Origin: Hordeum vulgare subsp. vulgare | Lineage: Eukaryota; Streptophyta; Magnoliopsida; Poales; Poaceae | Direction: 5' to 3' | Length of the DNA stretch: 64,000 nt | Assembly (NCBI RefSeq): GCF_904849725.1 | Contig: NC_058523.1 | Coordinates: 206,239,689-206,303,688, forward strand | Part shown: piece after piece, positions 8,857 through 18,678 of the stretch | Layout: every line of letters begins with the position of its first letter | How positions within the stretch are numbered: the first letter of the stretch is position 1 | The notes under the pieces: generated by a model | Told to the model about the DNA's origin: nothing | Database searches by the model: none | What the model saw: only the letters and a program-made list of their open reading frames with translations | Made by a program: the position numbers and the translations under genes

Positions 8857-10432
8857 TTCTTCTCCACCCTAACGCTCAGACGGAACTAGATGATCGATAC
8901 GATGTCTTATTATTCAGGATGAAACAAAAGGAGACAGTTTTATACACAATGATGATTACCTAACTGAAAACTGTAGCCAGTGCAAGACTAAGAGGACATA
9001 GTAGTGCAGGTGAACGTCCTGGTAAATCCATTACGACACCTGGATAACCAAAGACATCAAGAAAGACATAACACAAAAATACTGGTTTCAGAAAAGAAAG
9101 GGACATAAATTGCAGTATACATGTATGGAGTAATTCTCTGGCATGGTCTGTCTGTGGCAGTAGGAAAATTCGTGACCACTTCCTTCCGCCGCTTTGGCTC
9201 GCGCTTTGGTTTCTCTGTTCTGTCTGTTGAGGCGGAGGGGTTCGCCCTACGAAATTTCAGAGATTATCACAAGCCTGTCCGTCCCTACATCATGGCCTAG
9301 CCTCCTTCTTTGGTACAGAACGATAAGGTAAGCCCATGCGTATACAATTTCTTTCCACTGGATTCGATGCAATTTTCATTTACCTGAGAGCGTTGAATTA
9401 ATGGATTATTGTGGGAATCTGCCTTTACACTAGAACATTGTTAATTTCTGCCTTTACACTTTTCCAAGGAAAGAGGAAAAGCTCTCAACCTGTACATACC
9501 GTGTAGGTGTTTTTACGGAGCTGTTGCCACAGTTGCAGTTTAAGGGTCTCCAAGTAAGTAATCACCTACCATATGTTCACTTTTCTTTCATAAGTCAGCT
9601 CGGCATATGTGATGTGCACAATCTTTCACGTACAAATGGTCTGTGATGCACTAATAACTATGACCAGCAACATGATCATGCTATCAAATGTCTTGTGCAT
9701 TTCCAGTCACATTTTTAGTATTTGATTACAATATATGATTATACTAGAAATGTCAGAAGTTTGTGAGCTGCAACTCTTATTTTAGTTACTCCTATAACGT
9801 ATTGGATTCTAATTTGTGAATCTTCTTGACATATGGCCAGATCTTACAGATTTTGTGTACTAGGGTGTTATTCATATTTTTAACATTGTCCAAAGTTGCC
9901 TTACTTTCACGCCTTGTTGTCTCGTCAATATTGTTATTATGTACACCAAGTAGGGAGACCTTAGAATGACAAATAGTTTGGGTAATTCTTGATACTGTTT
10001 ATTCTGACAAGGACACAATTCTATTTACATATCACTGCTCTGGAGACTCTAACTATCACACTCACTGTAAGAATGTCATCAAGTGAGAACAGATTGATGC
10101 AATACACTAGGTCTACAATAACTTGAACTAAAAGCACTTCTCCTGTGACAGAACTTGTAAAGCTATAGCCTTATTTTACTAGGATCAAGGGGAAACTATG
10201 GATTATGGTTGCACAACTGAAAATAGTACGCAGACTTTAGTTTGTGCAGTTGTGGTGATCATATCCATGATTCAATGGTATAATTATACTTGTAGCTATA
10301 GTTGTTTAAGTCAAAGAGATTTCAAATAAGTAACATTTGTAAGCTAATTTTATAGTTAAGCATGTTTCTTTTACAAGTGATGCATGGAAGTTTGGCACTA
10401 CTGTAATTAAGCAAAATGATATTACTTAAATG
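8857..10432. other. uncharacterised interior of the CACTA element
   Basis: AT-rich with one denser block at about 9165-9327 that ends in a donor (GATAAG/GTAAGC) and could be a captured untranslated or coding exon. Its translation (around ALRNFRDYHKPVRPY) is not recognised. Elsewhere no frame, repeat or transposase motif is supported. Confidence 0.35.
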
Positions 10433-10450
10433 TTAGGTTCCGGATGTTAC

Positions 10451-10987
10451 CTGAATCTCTGCAGTGTTGCTATAGCCCCCTTGCATGGAATCTGTGTCGC
10501 TATATGTTCTGGTCAGTCCTTCACCTTCTATCATCCTCTGATACTCGCCGATGTCATTCATATCTAACACCACCATACCATTGCTATTACCACCACTACC
10601 ATTGAAGAATCCTAATTTTGATGCCTCTGTGTTGTAACTCGGGATCATTGCTCCTGTTTGTGGATACAGGGCACTATCCAGGCTCATGTACCCTCTGGTT
10701 AGTGCCGTCGTGAGACACTCTTCATCACAAGCTGGAGCAAGAGGCATCGAGATAGGCGTAGTGCTGCTCATTTGCATTGCCAGCAAGGGTTCATCTATGC
10801 TCTGGGGAAGCCGTGGTTGGCCGAATTTCTCTATGCTGACCTCTCCATTAGCAGCTTGATAGTATCCTGGTGCTGCAAGTGTCTCATTGATTCGGGGAAT
10901 GAGCTTGGTATCAGGACATACATTTTTCTCTTCCTCAAGTAGGGCTGAGAGTGTAGAGTCAAAGCAGAGTAACAGGGAGAAGGCCAT
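10451..10987 (-). pseudogene. captured exon of a plant regulatory protein, possibly CCT-motif family, antisense
   Basis: On the minus strand an ATG at 10987 opens 178 codons ending in a splice donor (ATTCAG/GTAACA) at 10450. The protein has DSTLSALLEEEKN near the start, then LAAPGYYQAANGE, YMSLDSALYPQTGAMIPSYN, and GEYQRMIEGEGLTRTYSDTD near the end. This layout resembles grass CCT-motif (CMF) proteins upstream of the CCT domain, but I recall the family only approximately and the CCT domain itself would be in the next, missing exon. The frame has no internal stop, so capture was recent or the frame is under constraint. It lies opposite in orientation to the other captured fragments. Confidence 0.5.
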
Positions 10988-10989
10988 TT

Positions 10990-11112
10990 CTAGGATGTCA
11001 TATATGGATGCTATGGAATTTTGGATGTATGGATGCTATGGAACTATATGTATATATGGATGCTATGGAATTTTGGATGTATGGATGCTATGGAATTTTG
11101 ATATATGGATCA
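10990..11112. repeat. minisatellite with TGGATGCTATGGAATTTT unit
   Basis: Five imperfect copies of TATGGATGCTATGGAA-TTTTG, spaced about 20-36 bp, immediately upstream (on the minus strand) of the captured CCT-like exon. Confidence 0.75.
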
Positions 11113-11261
11113 TGAAATTTGTTATGCAACTTTGCATATATGTTATGTGTTGTGGATCAGTAAAACTATTAGGCACGTATTATGTATTATATATATATGT
11201 TATGTGCTGTTGAATTTGTGGTTTTGAAACAAAACATATGTATGCTAGAATACCAGATACT
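11113..11261. other. AT-rich spacer of the CACTA element
   Basis: Contains repeated TATGTTATGTGYTGT and TATATATATGT; no gene. Confidence 0.4.
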
Positions 11262-11516
11262 AATGGAGCACCATGGGCTATACTAATGGCACACCTGGGA
11301 GGCATACTAATGGCGCACCTGGGAGGCATACTAATGGCACACCTGGGAGGCATACTAATGGCGCACCTGGGAGGCATACTAATGGCGCACCTCGGAGGCA
11401 TACTAATGGCGCACCTCGGAGGCATACTAATTGCGCACCTGGGAGGCATACTAATGGCGCACCTGAGAGGCATACTAATGGCGCACCTGGGAGGCATACT
11501 AATGGCGCACCATGAG
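11262..11516. repeat. 24-bp tandem repeat in the right subterminal region
   Basis: Ten near-identical units containing TAATGGCGCACCTGGGAGGC, all in the same direction, unlike the head-to-head pairs of the left end. Because the period is a multiple of three, frames remain open on both strands (ILMAHLGG and MPPRCAIS octapeptides). This is repeat geometry and not coding evidence. Confidence 0.9.
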
Positions 11517-11668
11517 CAATACTAATGGCGCACTGCCTGGTGCGCCATTAGTATACCAGATACTATTGGCGCACTTGTGGTGCGCCATTAGTAAAAAAAT
11601 CTAATGGCGTGATGCTAGTGGCGCACCTATAGTGCGCCATTAGTAGCCAAAATAGGTGCGCCATTAGC
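11517..11668. repeat. right subterminal inverted repeats of the CACTA element
   Basis: Several TGGCGCAC / GTGCGCCATTAGTA pairs that can form short hairpins, ending in the right TIR. Confidence 0.85.
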
Positions 11669-11687
11669 AGGCCTTTTCCTAGTAGTG
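11669..11687 (-). repeat. right terminal inverted repeat of the CACTA element
   Basis: Complement reads CACTACTAGGAAAAGGCCT, partner of 4809-4827; followed by the att TSD (11688-11690). Confidence 0.93.
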
Positions 11688-13202
11688 ATTGTCCCTTCTC
11701 TCTTTTTCTCTCATTTTTTGTGGACTCTTTGGCCTCTTTTTTTTATTATTTTGGTGGGCATCTTTGGCCTATTTTATTTCCTCACATGGGACAATGCTCC
11801 ATCAATGATGATCATCACACTTACAACTCAAAACTTAGAGCAATGATGACTCTATATGGAATGCCTTCTGTAGTGTACCGTGACAATGATCTAGCATGGC
11901 ATAGACATTAATGGAAACATCATGCTAGCTATCTTACGATCATGCAATGGAAATGTAGAAGTTGTGGCACATGTCATGGTGCTAGTTTCATGGCAATATA
12001 TCTCGGAATGGCTTTGAAAAATCCATAGTAGGTAGGTATGGTGGCTGTTTTGACGGAGGCTATATGGTGGGTTTTGTGCACCGGCGAAAGTTGCACGGCA
12101 CTAAAGAAGATAGTGATGGTGGAAGGTGAAAGTTCATCTAAACCATGGACTCAACATTAGTCATGAAGAACTCATATACTTGTTGCAAAAGTTTTAGTAG
12201 TAATCAAAACAAAGTATTCAACGCATACTCCTAGGGGAAGGGTTGGTTGGTAAAAACCATCGCGTGGTCCCGACCGCCACACAAAGGATGACAATCAATA
12301 GACTAATCATGCTCAGACTTCCATAAGTGAAGCTCGACAAAATCACGGTGAGTGCATGTCTCTCTCTCTAGGTGTGCAGCAAGGAAGATTGTGACACAAC
12401 AAAAATAAAAGACTCCGATGATACAAGACGCTCCAAGCAAAACACATAACCTGTGGTGAATAAAAATATAGCCCCAAGTAACGTTACCGATGGATTGAAG
12501 ACGAAAGAGGGGATGCCTTCCCGGGGCATCCCCAAGCTTACGATTCTATGACATCCTTGAATCAACTTGGGGTGCCTTGGGCGTCCCCAAGCTTGAGCTC
12601 TTGCCACTCTTTATCTTTTTGTCCATAAGAACTTCACCCAAAACTTGAAAACTTCACAACACGAAACTTAAACAGAAACTCGTGATATCATTAGTATAAT
12701 AAAGCAAACCCCCACTTCCTTAGATACTGTAGCAAACTTAGATTCTACTTATGTTGATGTTGTGTTACTGTATTTTCAATCTTCCATGGCTAATACCCCC
12801 CGATACTATCCATAGTTTCATAAAAATAAGCAACCAACTCAACAAAAACAGAATCTGTTAACAGCAGACCAGTTTTTAGCAATCTGTATACTTCATGTAC
12901 TTGTAGTACTTCAAAAATTCTGAAAAGTGACGACAGTCTGAAGAATTTGCATAGCAATCAGCAGCAAAACTAATGAACTCAAAATCTCTTACAAAAAAAA
13001 TGAAAATTCTTTTCATGAGCAGAAAGTTTCTGTCTTTTCCAGCATGACCAAACGATCATCCCCAAGACTAATCATAACGGTTTCACTAGGCACAAACGCA
13101 AAAAGAAACACAAAAAACACAATCATAATAGAATTATGAAAGTGTGGAAAACACAAAACAGAAAGAAAAGGATAGATTCGTTGGGTTGCCTACCAACAAG
13201 CG
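11688..13202 (-). other. noncoding interior of element B (right part)
   Basis: Collinear with 61829-63720 of the second copy. It contains further PPT-like minus-strand AAGCTTGGGGA tracts at about 12530-12540 and 12583-12594. Relative to the second copy about 350 bases (62461-62806) are missing at position 12322. No coding frame supported. Confidence 0.75.
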
Positions 13203-13934
13203 TTATTGTTTAACGCCCTTAGCTAGGCATAAGGTGAAAATCACAGCTAAGTCTAACATACTTCCTATCATAGGCATTTTACAGGAAGACAGATTGTCAA
13301 GACAACCAATAGTTGCCATATGCAAGGAAGAAGAAAGAGACAATAGCAATCTCCACATAACGAGAGGTAATTTGGTAACATGAAAATTTCTACCAAAATA
13401 TTTTCCTCTCTCATAGCAATTACATGTGGGATCATATTCAAATTCAACAATGTAACTATCACATAGGATATTCTTTTCATGATCGACATGCACGCAAAGT
13501 TGACGCTCTTCAAAAATAGTGGGATTATCATCAACTAAAGTCATGACTTCTCCAATCCCACTCTCAATATTGTTGCAAATATCATACTCATCATGAGGCT
13601 TAAACAAATTTTCAAGATCATAAGGAAAATCATTACCCCAATCATGATCATTGCAACAAGTAGTGGACAAAGAAAAACTAGCATCCCCAAGCTTAGGGTT
13701 TTGCATATTTTTAGCATGGTTGTCACTAATGGAATTTATAGTGAAACCATTGCAATCATGCTTTTCATTCAAGGAGCCCTCGTGAATCACTTCATGAATT
13801 TCTTCATCACGATTTTCAGATTCACGTATCTCAAGCAAAACTCCATAGATAAAGTCAAGTGCGCTCAACTCACTAGCAATTGGATCAACATAATTGGATC
13901 TCTTAAAGAGATTAGCAAGTGGGTGAGGATCCAT
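13203..13934 (-). CDS. element-encoded ORF of unknown function (243 aa)
   Basis: An uninterrupted minus-strand frame from ATG at 13934 to 13203, starting MDPHPLANLFKRSNYVDPI and rich in Asp, Glu and Asn in the middle (HDEYDICNNIESGIGE). It starts about 320 bases inside the primer binding site, where gag would normally be. It has no zinc knuckle, protease or polymerase motif. From memory, similar products occur in other Triticeae Athila-like repeats, so it is probably a family protein, not a host gene. The C-terminal 40 or so residues run into the conserved noncoding region, so the true end may have been altered by the deletion that removed gag-pol near 13230. No role can be assigned. Confidence 0.5.
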   Translation of the reverse strand: MDPHPLANLFKRSNYVDPIASELSALDFIYGVLLEIRESENRDEEIHEVIHEGSLNEKHDCNGFTINSISDNHAKNMQNPKLGDASFSLSTTCCNDHDWGNDFPYDLENLFKPHDEYDICNNIESGIGEVMTLVDDNPTIFEERQLCVHVDHEKNILCDSYIVEFEYDPTCNCYERGKYFGRNFHVTKLPLVMWRLLLSLSSSLHMATIGCLDNLSSCKMPMIGSMLDLAVIFTLCLAKGVKQ

Positions 13935-14250
13935 ATCACTAGATTTTCAGCAAGCGAAGATGCAAGCATATTGAAGGAACATAGCACACAAGCAACAAAA
14001 AGCAAGCGAAAGAAAAGGGCGAACAAAAAGGCAAATGAAAACGGCAAAGGAGAAAGGCAAATGAAAACGGCAAATGTGAAGTGGGGGAGAGGAAAACGAG
14101 AGGCAACTGGCAAAAAAAGTAAATGCAAGAGATGAGTTTGTGACACCTACTTGGATAGATCTTGACTTGATCTCCCTTCCTCGCGCCAGAAATAGGCGTG
14201 TTGACGGGAGATTATTCTTGTCTTGAGCTCCCTCGGCAAGCAATCCTCCT
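13935..14250 (-). other. 5' leader of element B
   Basis: Minus-strand untranslated leader between PBS and the ORF. A purine-rich section on the plus strand (13990-14110) produces incidental plus-strand frames. Confidence 0.6.
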
Positions 14251-14267
14251 CCCCGGCAACGACGCCA
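14251..14267 (-). promoter_or_regulatory. primer binding site of element B (tRNA-Asp type)
   Basis: Minus strand reads TGGCGTCGTTGCCGGGG, one mismatch from the complement of the 3' end of plant tRNA-Asp. It lies 10 bases inside the 5' LTR. A second, degraded copy of the same motif occurs inside the LTR end at about 14305-14320. Confidence 0.85.
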
Positions 14268-14277
14268 GAAATCCTTC

Positions 14278-15884
14278 TGCTACTGCGACAACAGAACTTC
14301 CCTGACAACGGCGCCAGGAATCCTGCTGCTACGGGCTACGCCTATAGGTACTTCCTTGGCAAATATGCAAAGGATTTCCCCACGGCCTTGGATCCTTGCA
14401 TTGGTGTTCCCTTGAAGAGGAAAGGGTGATGTAGCACAGCGGCGGTAAGTATTTCCTTCAGTTTGAGAACCAAGGTATCGATCCAGTGGGAGGATCACGT
14501 CGAGTCACAAGTACCTGCACAAACACAAAGAGCTTGCACCCAACGCTATGAAGGGGTTGTCAATCCCTTATAGATTGTCTGCAAAGTGAGAACTGAAAGC
14601 AAAGAGTAAACAAAGCAACGTAAAAGTGAAAGTGGAGACGATAGTTGTGAATAGACCCGGGGGCCGTAGTGTTCACTAGTGGCTTCTCTCAAGAAAGCAA
14701 TTAGATGGTGGGTGAACGAATTACTCTCGAGAAATTGATAGAGCCGCGCAAAGTCGTGACGTTATCTAAGGCAATGATTATATCTATAGGCATCACGTCC
14801 AAAAGAAGTAGACCGATACTTTCTACATCTACTACTATTACTCCACACGTAGACCGCTATCCAGCATGCATCTAGTGTATTAAGTTCATAAGAACAGAGT
14901 AACGCCTTAAGCAAGATGACATGATGTAGATGGACAAACTCATATCTATGATAAAATCCCGTCTTTTTACCGTTGAAGGAAATAACACGATGAGTGCCTT
15001 GCTGCCCCTTCAGTCACTGGGAAATGTCACCACACGCTATGAACCAAAAACCAAGCACTTCTCCCATTACAAGAATCATATATCTAGTTGGCCAAACAAA
15101 ACCCAAGACTCGGAGAGACTTACAAGGATATCAAATCATGCATATAAGAAATCAGTAAAGACTCACATATAATTCAGAGATAATCTGATCACAAATCCAC
15201 AATTCATCGGACCTTGACAAACACACCGCCAAATAGGATTACATCGGATAGATCTTCATGAAGATCATGGAGAACTTTGTATTGAAGATCCAAGAGAGAG
15301 AAGAAGCCATCTAGCTACTAACTATGGACCCGTAGGTCTGAACTGGACAACTCACGAGTTATTGGAGAGGCGATGATGTTGGTGTACAAGCCCTCCAACT
15401 CCAAAGTCCCCTCCGGCAGTGCACCGGGAAGGGTCTCCAGATGAGATCTCGCGGAAACGGAAGCTTGTGGCGGCAAAAAAGTGTTTTCGTGGATGCCCTG
15501 ATTTTTTCTGGGATTTTAGGGAATTTATAGGCGAAAGAGCTAGGGCAGGGGAGCTCCAGGGGGGGCACAAGCCTGGTAGCCGCCGGCCCCCTGGTGGCGG
15601 CTACAGGGGTTGTGGCCCCCCTGGGCTCTCCTGCCTCGGCCCTCAAGTCCCCAGATCTTCTTCTGTTCTGGAAAAACTTATTTCGGGGATTTTATTCCGT
15701 TTGGACTCCGTTCCAAAATCAGATCTGAAAAGAGTCAAAAACACAGAAAAAACAGGAACTGGCACTTGGCACTGAATTAATAAGTTAGTCCCAAAAAAGA
15801 TATAAAAGATATATAAAACATCCAAAGTTGACAAGATAACACCATGAAACCATCAAAAATTATAGATACGTTTGAGACGTATCA
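14278..15884 (-). repeat. 5' LTR of element B
   Basis: 1,607 bp, paired with 2426-4033. It begins (minus strand) TGATACGTCTCAAACG at 15884 and ends at 14278. TATAAATT lies at 15522-15529 on the minus strand. Confidence 0.93.
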
Positions 15885-15889
15885 CTCCT
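15885..15889. repeat. target-site duplication (ctcct) of element B, right copy
   Basis: Matches 2421-2425. Confidence 0.95.
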
Positions 15890-16634
15890 CCACACTAATA
15901 TCTTCGTACAAAGCTTTAACTTCTATCCGAGGAAGAATCCTCCTATGGTTGAGTTTAAACTTTATGATATCCCCCAGTGCATGTCACTCCAGTATTTTTG
16001 CAATGTTTGCAAATTACCTTACGTTGGGGATATTCATGAACCTCGTCCACGGGACTTGGAATCTTTCATCGGTACTATTGCTATCGGAGAGGAGAGAGGA
16101 GTGTCTTGCGCTAGAACTGCTAGCATTCATTTTCCCGTGCTTCGGTACTTCTCATTATTTGTGGGAAAATGTTTGATTGGTCATGGGAAAGATGGGTCAC
16201 TTAGTTCCTCAGATCTTGCGGTCTTGCGTGAAGCCCTTTATAACGATAAAACTTATAGCTTGGGCGCTATAGTAGCTCAACGGTTGAACATGAACCGTTC
16301 TAAGGGCATTGTCTATGGAGGTATCTATGCTACTCGTCTTGCTAGACACTTTGAGATACCTATTAGACTGGACGAGGAAGAAAAGATTCTTCTTCCCGAG
16401 AGATATCTAGATTACGATAGCATGGTTTGCCATGACTTTCTTGATAGAGATATAAATAGAAGGATGATTTATAACCTGGTATTTCATCAGGGTACTCGTG
16501 AGACTATTACTTTGCCTGCTCCTTCCTTGTTCAATCTTCATGCAAGCAGGTACATTATTATGCCCTCGGACATCTATGCATATTGGGGCTTGGCCCAACC
16601 ACACGTGCCCGTGCCCGTGCCGCCAGTCGAGTAA
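15890..16634 (+). pseudogene. 3' part of the post-protease ORF of element A
   Basis: Frame in register with 2193-2420. It reads VEFKLYDIPQCMSLQYFCN at its start and ends LAQPHVPVPVPPVE before TAG. About 250 codons are open without a stop from 15885 on. The protein is a soluble-looking, tyrosine- and arginine-rich product with no transmembrane segment I can see, so an envelope role is not supported by sequence. It belongs to the plant-retrotransposon-specific ORFs found 3' of gag-pol in Athila relatives. Element B split it and it is not expressed as a unit. Confidence 0.65.
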
Positions 16635-18678
16635 TAGACGCCAGTTTATTAGTGGGAGCCAGTGGAGCTCGCACAGCAGTGGCATCCTCAGTCCACTCTG
16701 GAGTATCCCGGAGCTGGTTATTTCCCTCCTTGGGAGTAGACCAACTTAGGCCAAAAGCCTAAGCTTGGGGGAGTACGTGTTCTCACCGAATTTACATTCT
16801 TGCTTATGCTTTCACTTTGTTCGTCGGTGTTCACATTTTGCCATTGTATCATCCATGCTAGTTTATTTTTTTTCCTAGTTTTCTTTTGGTGTGTCTGTCT
16901 AGTTTGAGAAAAACCAAAAAGATTTTCTTTTCTTCTTTTGCTTGTTGGGAGCTTTCCCATGTAAATAGTTTTCTTTTTCTTTGGGTCAAGGTAGAAGATA
17001 TTAGTTACAATGTTTAGTGGCTCTTGCATGCATACCTGTTTAGCTTTCAAAGATCCATATTACTTTATCTTCTCCTTTGTGCTTGCCTGCAGATTCCAGC
17101 ATAGTCCAATGCACGAGCACTCTTATTATTGTTCACATCGTTCGATCGTGCAAGTGAAAGGCAATAATGACGATATATGATGAAGTGACCGAGCCTGGAA
17201 AAGCTGGTATGAACTTGTTCTATTTTGTTTTTGTAAATATGACTAGCTCATCATGCCTGATTCAGCTTTGTTGTGAGAGAAACATGTTTGCAATGAAAAC
17301 TTAGAGATCATAGTTGCTTATGCCATGCTTACTTAGCTAGGAGCTTATAATGGTTTGTCTTGGTTGCCAACATGAATGTTGAGATGACTATGATGTAGTA
17401 TGATATGATGGTATCCTCCTTTGAATGATTCAAGTGGCTTGACTTGGCGCATGTTTATGCATGTAGTTGAAACAAAATCAACATAGCCTCTATGATATTC
17501 ATGTTCATGGTGATTTATGTCCTACTCATGCTTGCACTCAATGTTAGTTAATCTCAATGCATTTTGATGACTGTTGTCGCACTCTAGTTGGTTGCTTCCC
17601 AGTCTTTTGCTAGCCTTCACTTGTACTAAGCGAGAATACTGCTTGTGCATCCACTTCCATAATCCCAAAGTTGTTCCGTATGAGTCCACCATACCTACCT
17701 ATGTGCGGTATCTACGTGCCGTTCCAAGTAAATTTGCATGTGCCACTCTCTAAACCTTCAAGAAATAATCTGTTTTGCATGCCCGAACCGCTCATGGGGC
17801 TATTGGTATCTTCCATGCTAGGCGTGTTATCCTCGATATGTGTTTATTCACTATCATTCACGAGAAAGGGACCGGTAATTGGAATTCCCAGTTCCATGCT
17901 CAAATCGAAAAGAAAATTGCAAACAAAACTCCCCCAGGATTGATGTTGGTATGGACGGTACCCGAGGATTCGTCTAGCCGTGGAGTGTGATTGATTGGTG
18001 GTGGGGGAGTCTAAACTTTACTTTTCTGTTTGGGAACCGCCTATAGCATGTGTAGCATGGAAGATGTTGAGAACTCTTAGTCATTGCGTTGACAATGAAA
18101 GCATGCCACCCAAAATTATTATCTCTGTTTTAAAAGATTGAGCTCTGGCACCTCTGCAAATCAATGCTTCCCTCTGCGAAGGGCCTGTCTATTTATGTTC
18201 CTGTTGAGTCATCCTCCTCTTACAAAAGCACCAATTAGAGAGCACCTCTGTCATTTTTAAGCTTTGCTTTTAACTCTGTTGAGTATGACTGTGACTGGAT
18301 CTTCATTACCTTGAATTACAATGTTTAGTCAGCCCTTAGTCTTTTATGGTGCTCTGCATTTATGTTTTGCGGTCTCAGAAAGAGCTAGCGAGATACCATC
18401 TATTCGTACTGTTTCATGTTGTTTTGATGGAAGTGTTGACGTTTGAGACTTATTATTATTTGCTCGCTAGTTGATTATGCATTGATATGAGTTTACCGTG
18501 AGAACTACATGTCATTTGCTTATGTGGTTTGCTTGTGATCTTGCTGAAACTCTGGACATGAGTTAGACATAGTTGCAACAACAAGATCAAACAGAGTTCG
18601 TGAAAGTTTTTCTTTTGTCTCTTTCAGTTTGTCAACTGAATTGCTTGAGGACAAGCAAGGCTTTAAGCTTGGGGGAGT
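16635..18678 (+). other. long 3' noncoding region of element A with two PPT-like tracts
   Basis: No coding frame supported. AAGCTTGGGGGAGT occurs twice: at about 16761-16774, shortly after the ORF, and at 18665-18678, directly before the 3' LTR. The second is the functional PPT by position. The first may be a central PPT. Confidence 0.7.

Larger units (their letters stand above)
4809..11687. mobile_element. complete non-autonomous CACTA (En/Spm) DNA transposon with captured gene fragments
   Basis: It begins CACTAGTAGGAAAAGG and ends CCTTTTCCTAGTAGTG, has a 3-bp TSD, and the empty site is present elsewhere in the window. Length is 6,879 bp. Subterminal repeats built on TAATGGCGCAC and its complement lie at both ends, as expected for transposase binding sites in this superfamily. 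I find no TNP2-like transposase, so it depends on an autonomous relative. Its interior carries fragments resembling LSM12, alpha-galactosidase and a CCT-family gene, plus an unidentified exon. Two internal clusters of subterminal repeats (5982-6166 and 7838-7983) separate these modules. Confidence 0.95.
2426..15884 (-). mobile_element. Athila-like Gypsy LTR retrotransposon B, complete, minus strand, carrying a CACTA insertion
   Basis: Two LTRs of nearly equal length (2426-4033 and 14278-15884), a tRNA-Asp-type primer binding site at 14251-14267, a PPT next to the 3' LTR (4034-4047) and perfect 5-bp TSDs define the element. It reads on the minus strand, so the 5' LTR is at the high coordinates. 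After subtracting the CACTA element (4809-11687 plus one TSD) it is about 6.6 kb. It has no gag, protease or pol, only one unidentified ORF (13203-13934), so it must have moved with proteins supplied in trans. Over roughly the first 345 bases I count about 14 LTR differences (around 4 percent), a moderate age. Confidence 0.93.

Noticed and set aside
11180..11515. Octapeptide-repeat proteins on both strands
   Set aside because: A 24-bp tandem DNA repeat keeps all frames periodic and open; no independent coding evidence.
11262..11516. Possible CRISPR-like array
   Set aside because: Units are contiguous without unique spacers, in a plant CACTA element; it is a simple tandem repeat.
4809..11687. 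Autonomous CACTA with transposase
   Set aside because: I searched all long frames for TNP2-like motifs and found none; the element is non-autonomous.
13593..14135. 180-codon plus-strand Lys-rich frame
   Set aside because: Antisense to the element B leader and ORF; A-rich composition explains its openness.
14251..14267. tRNA-Asp-like sequence
   Set aside because: Only the 3' terminal 17 bases match; position beside an LTR shows it is a primer binding site, not a tRNA gene.
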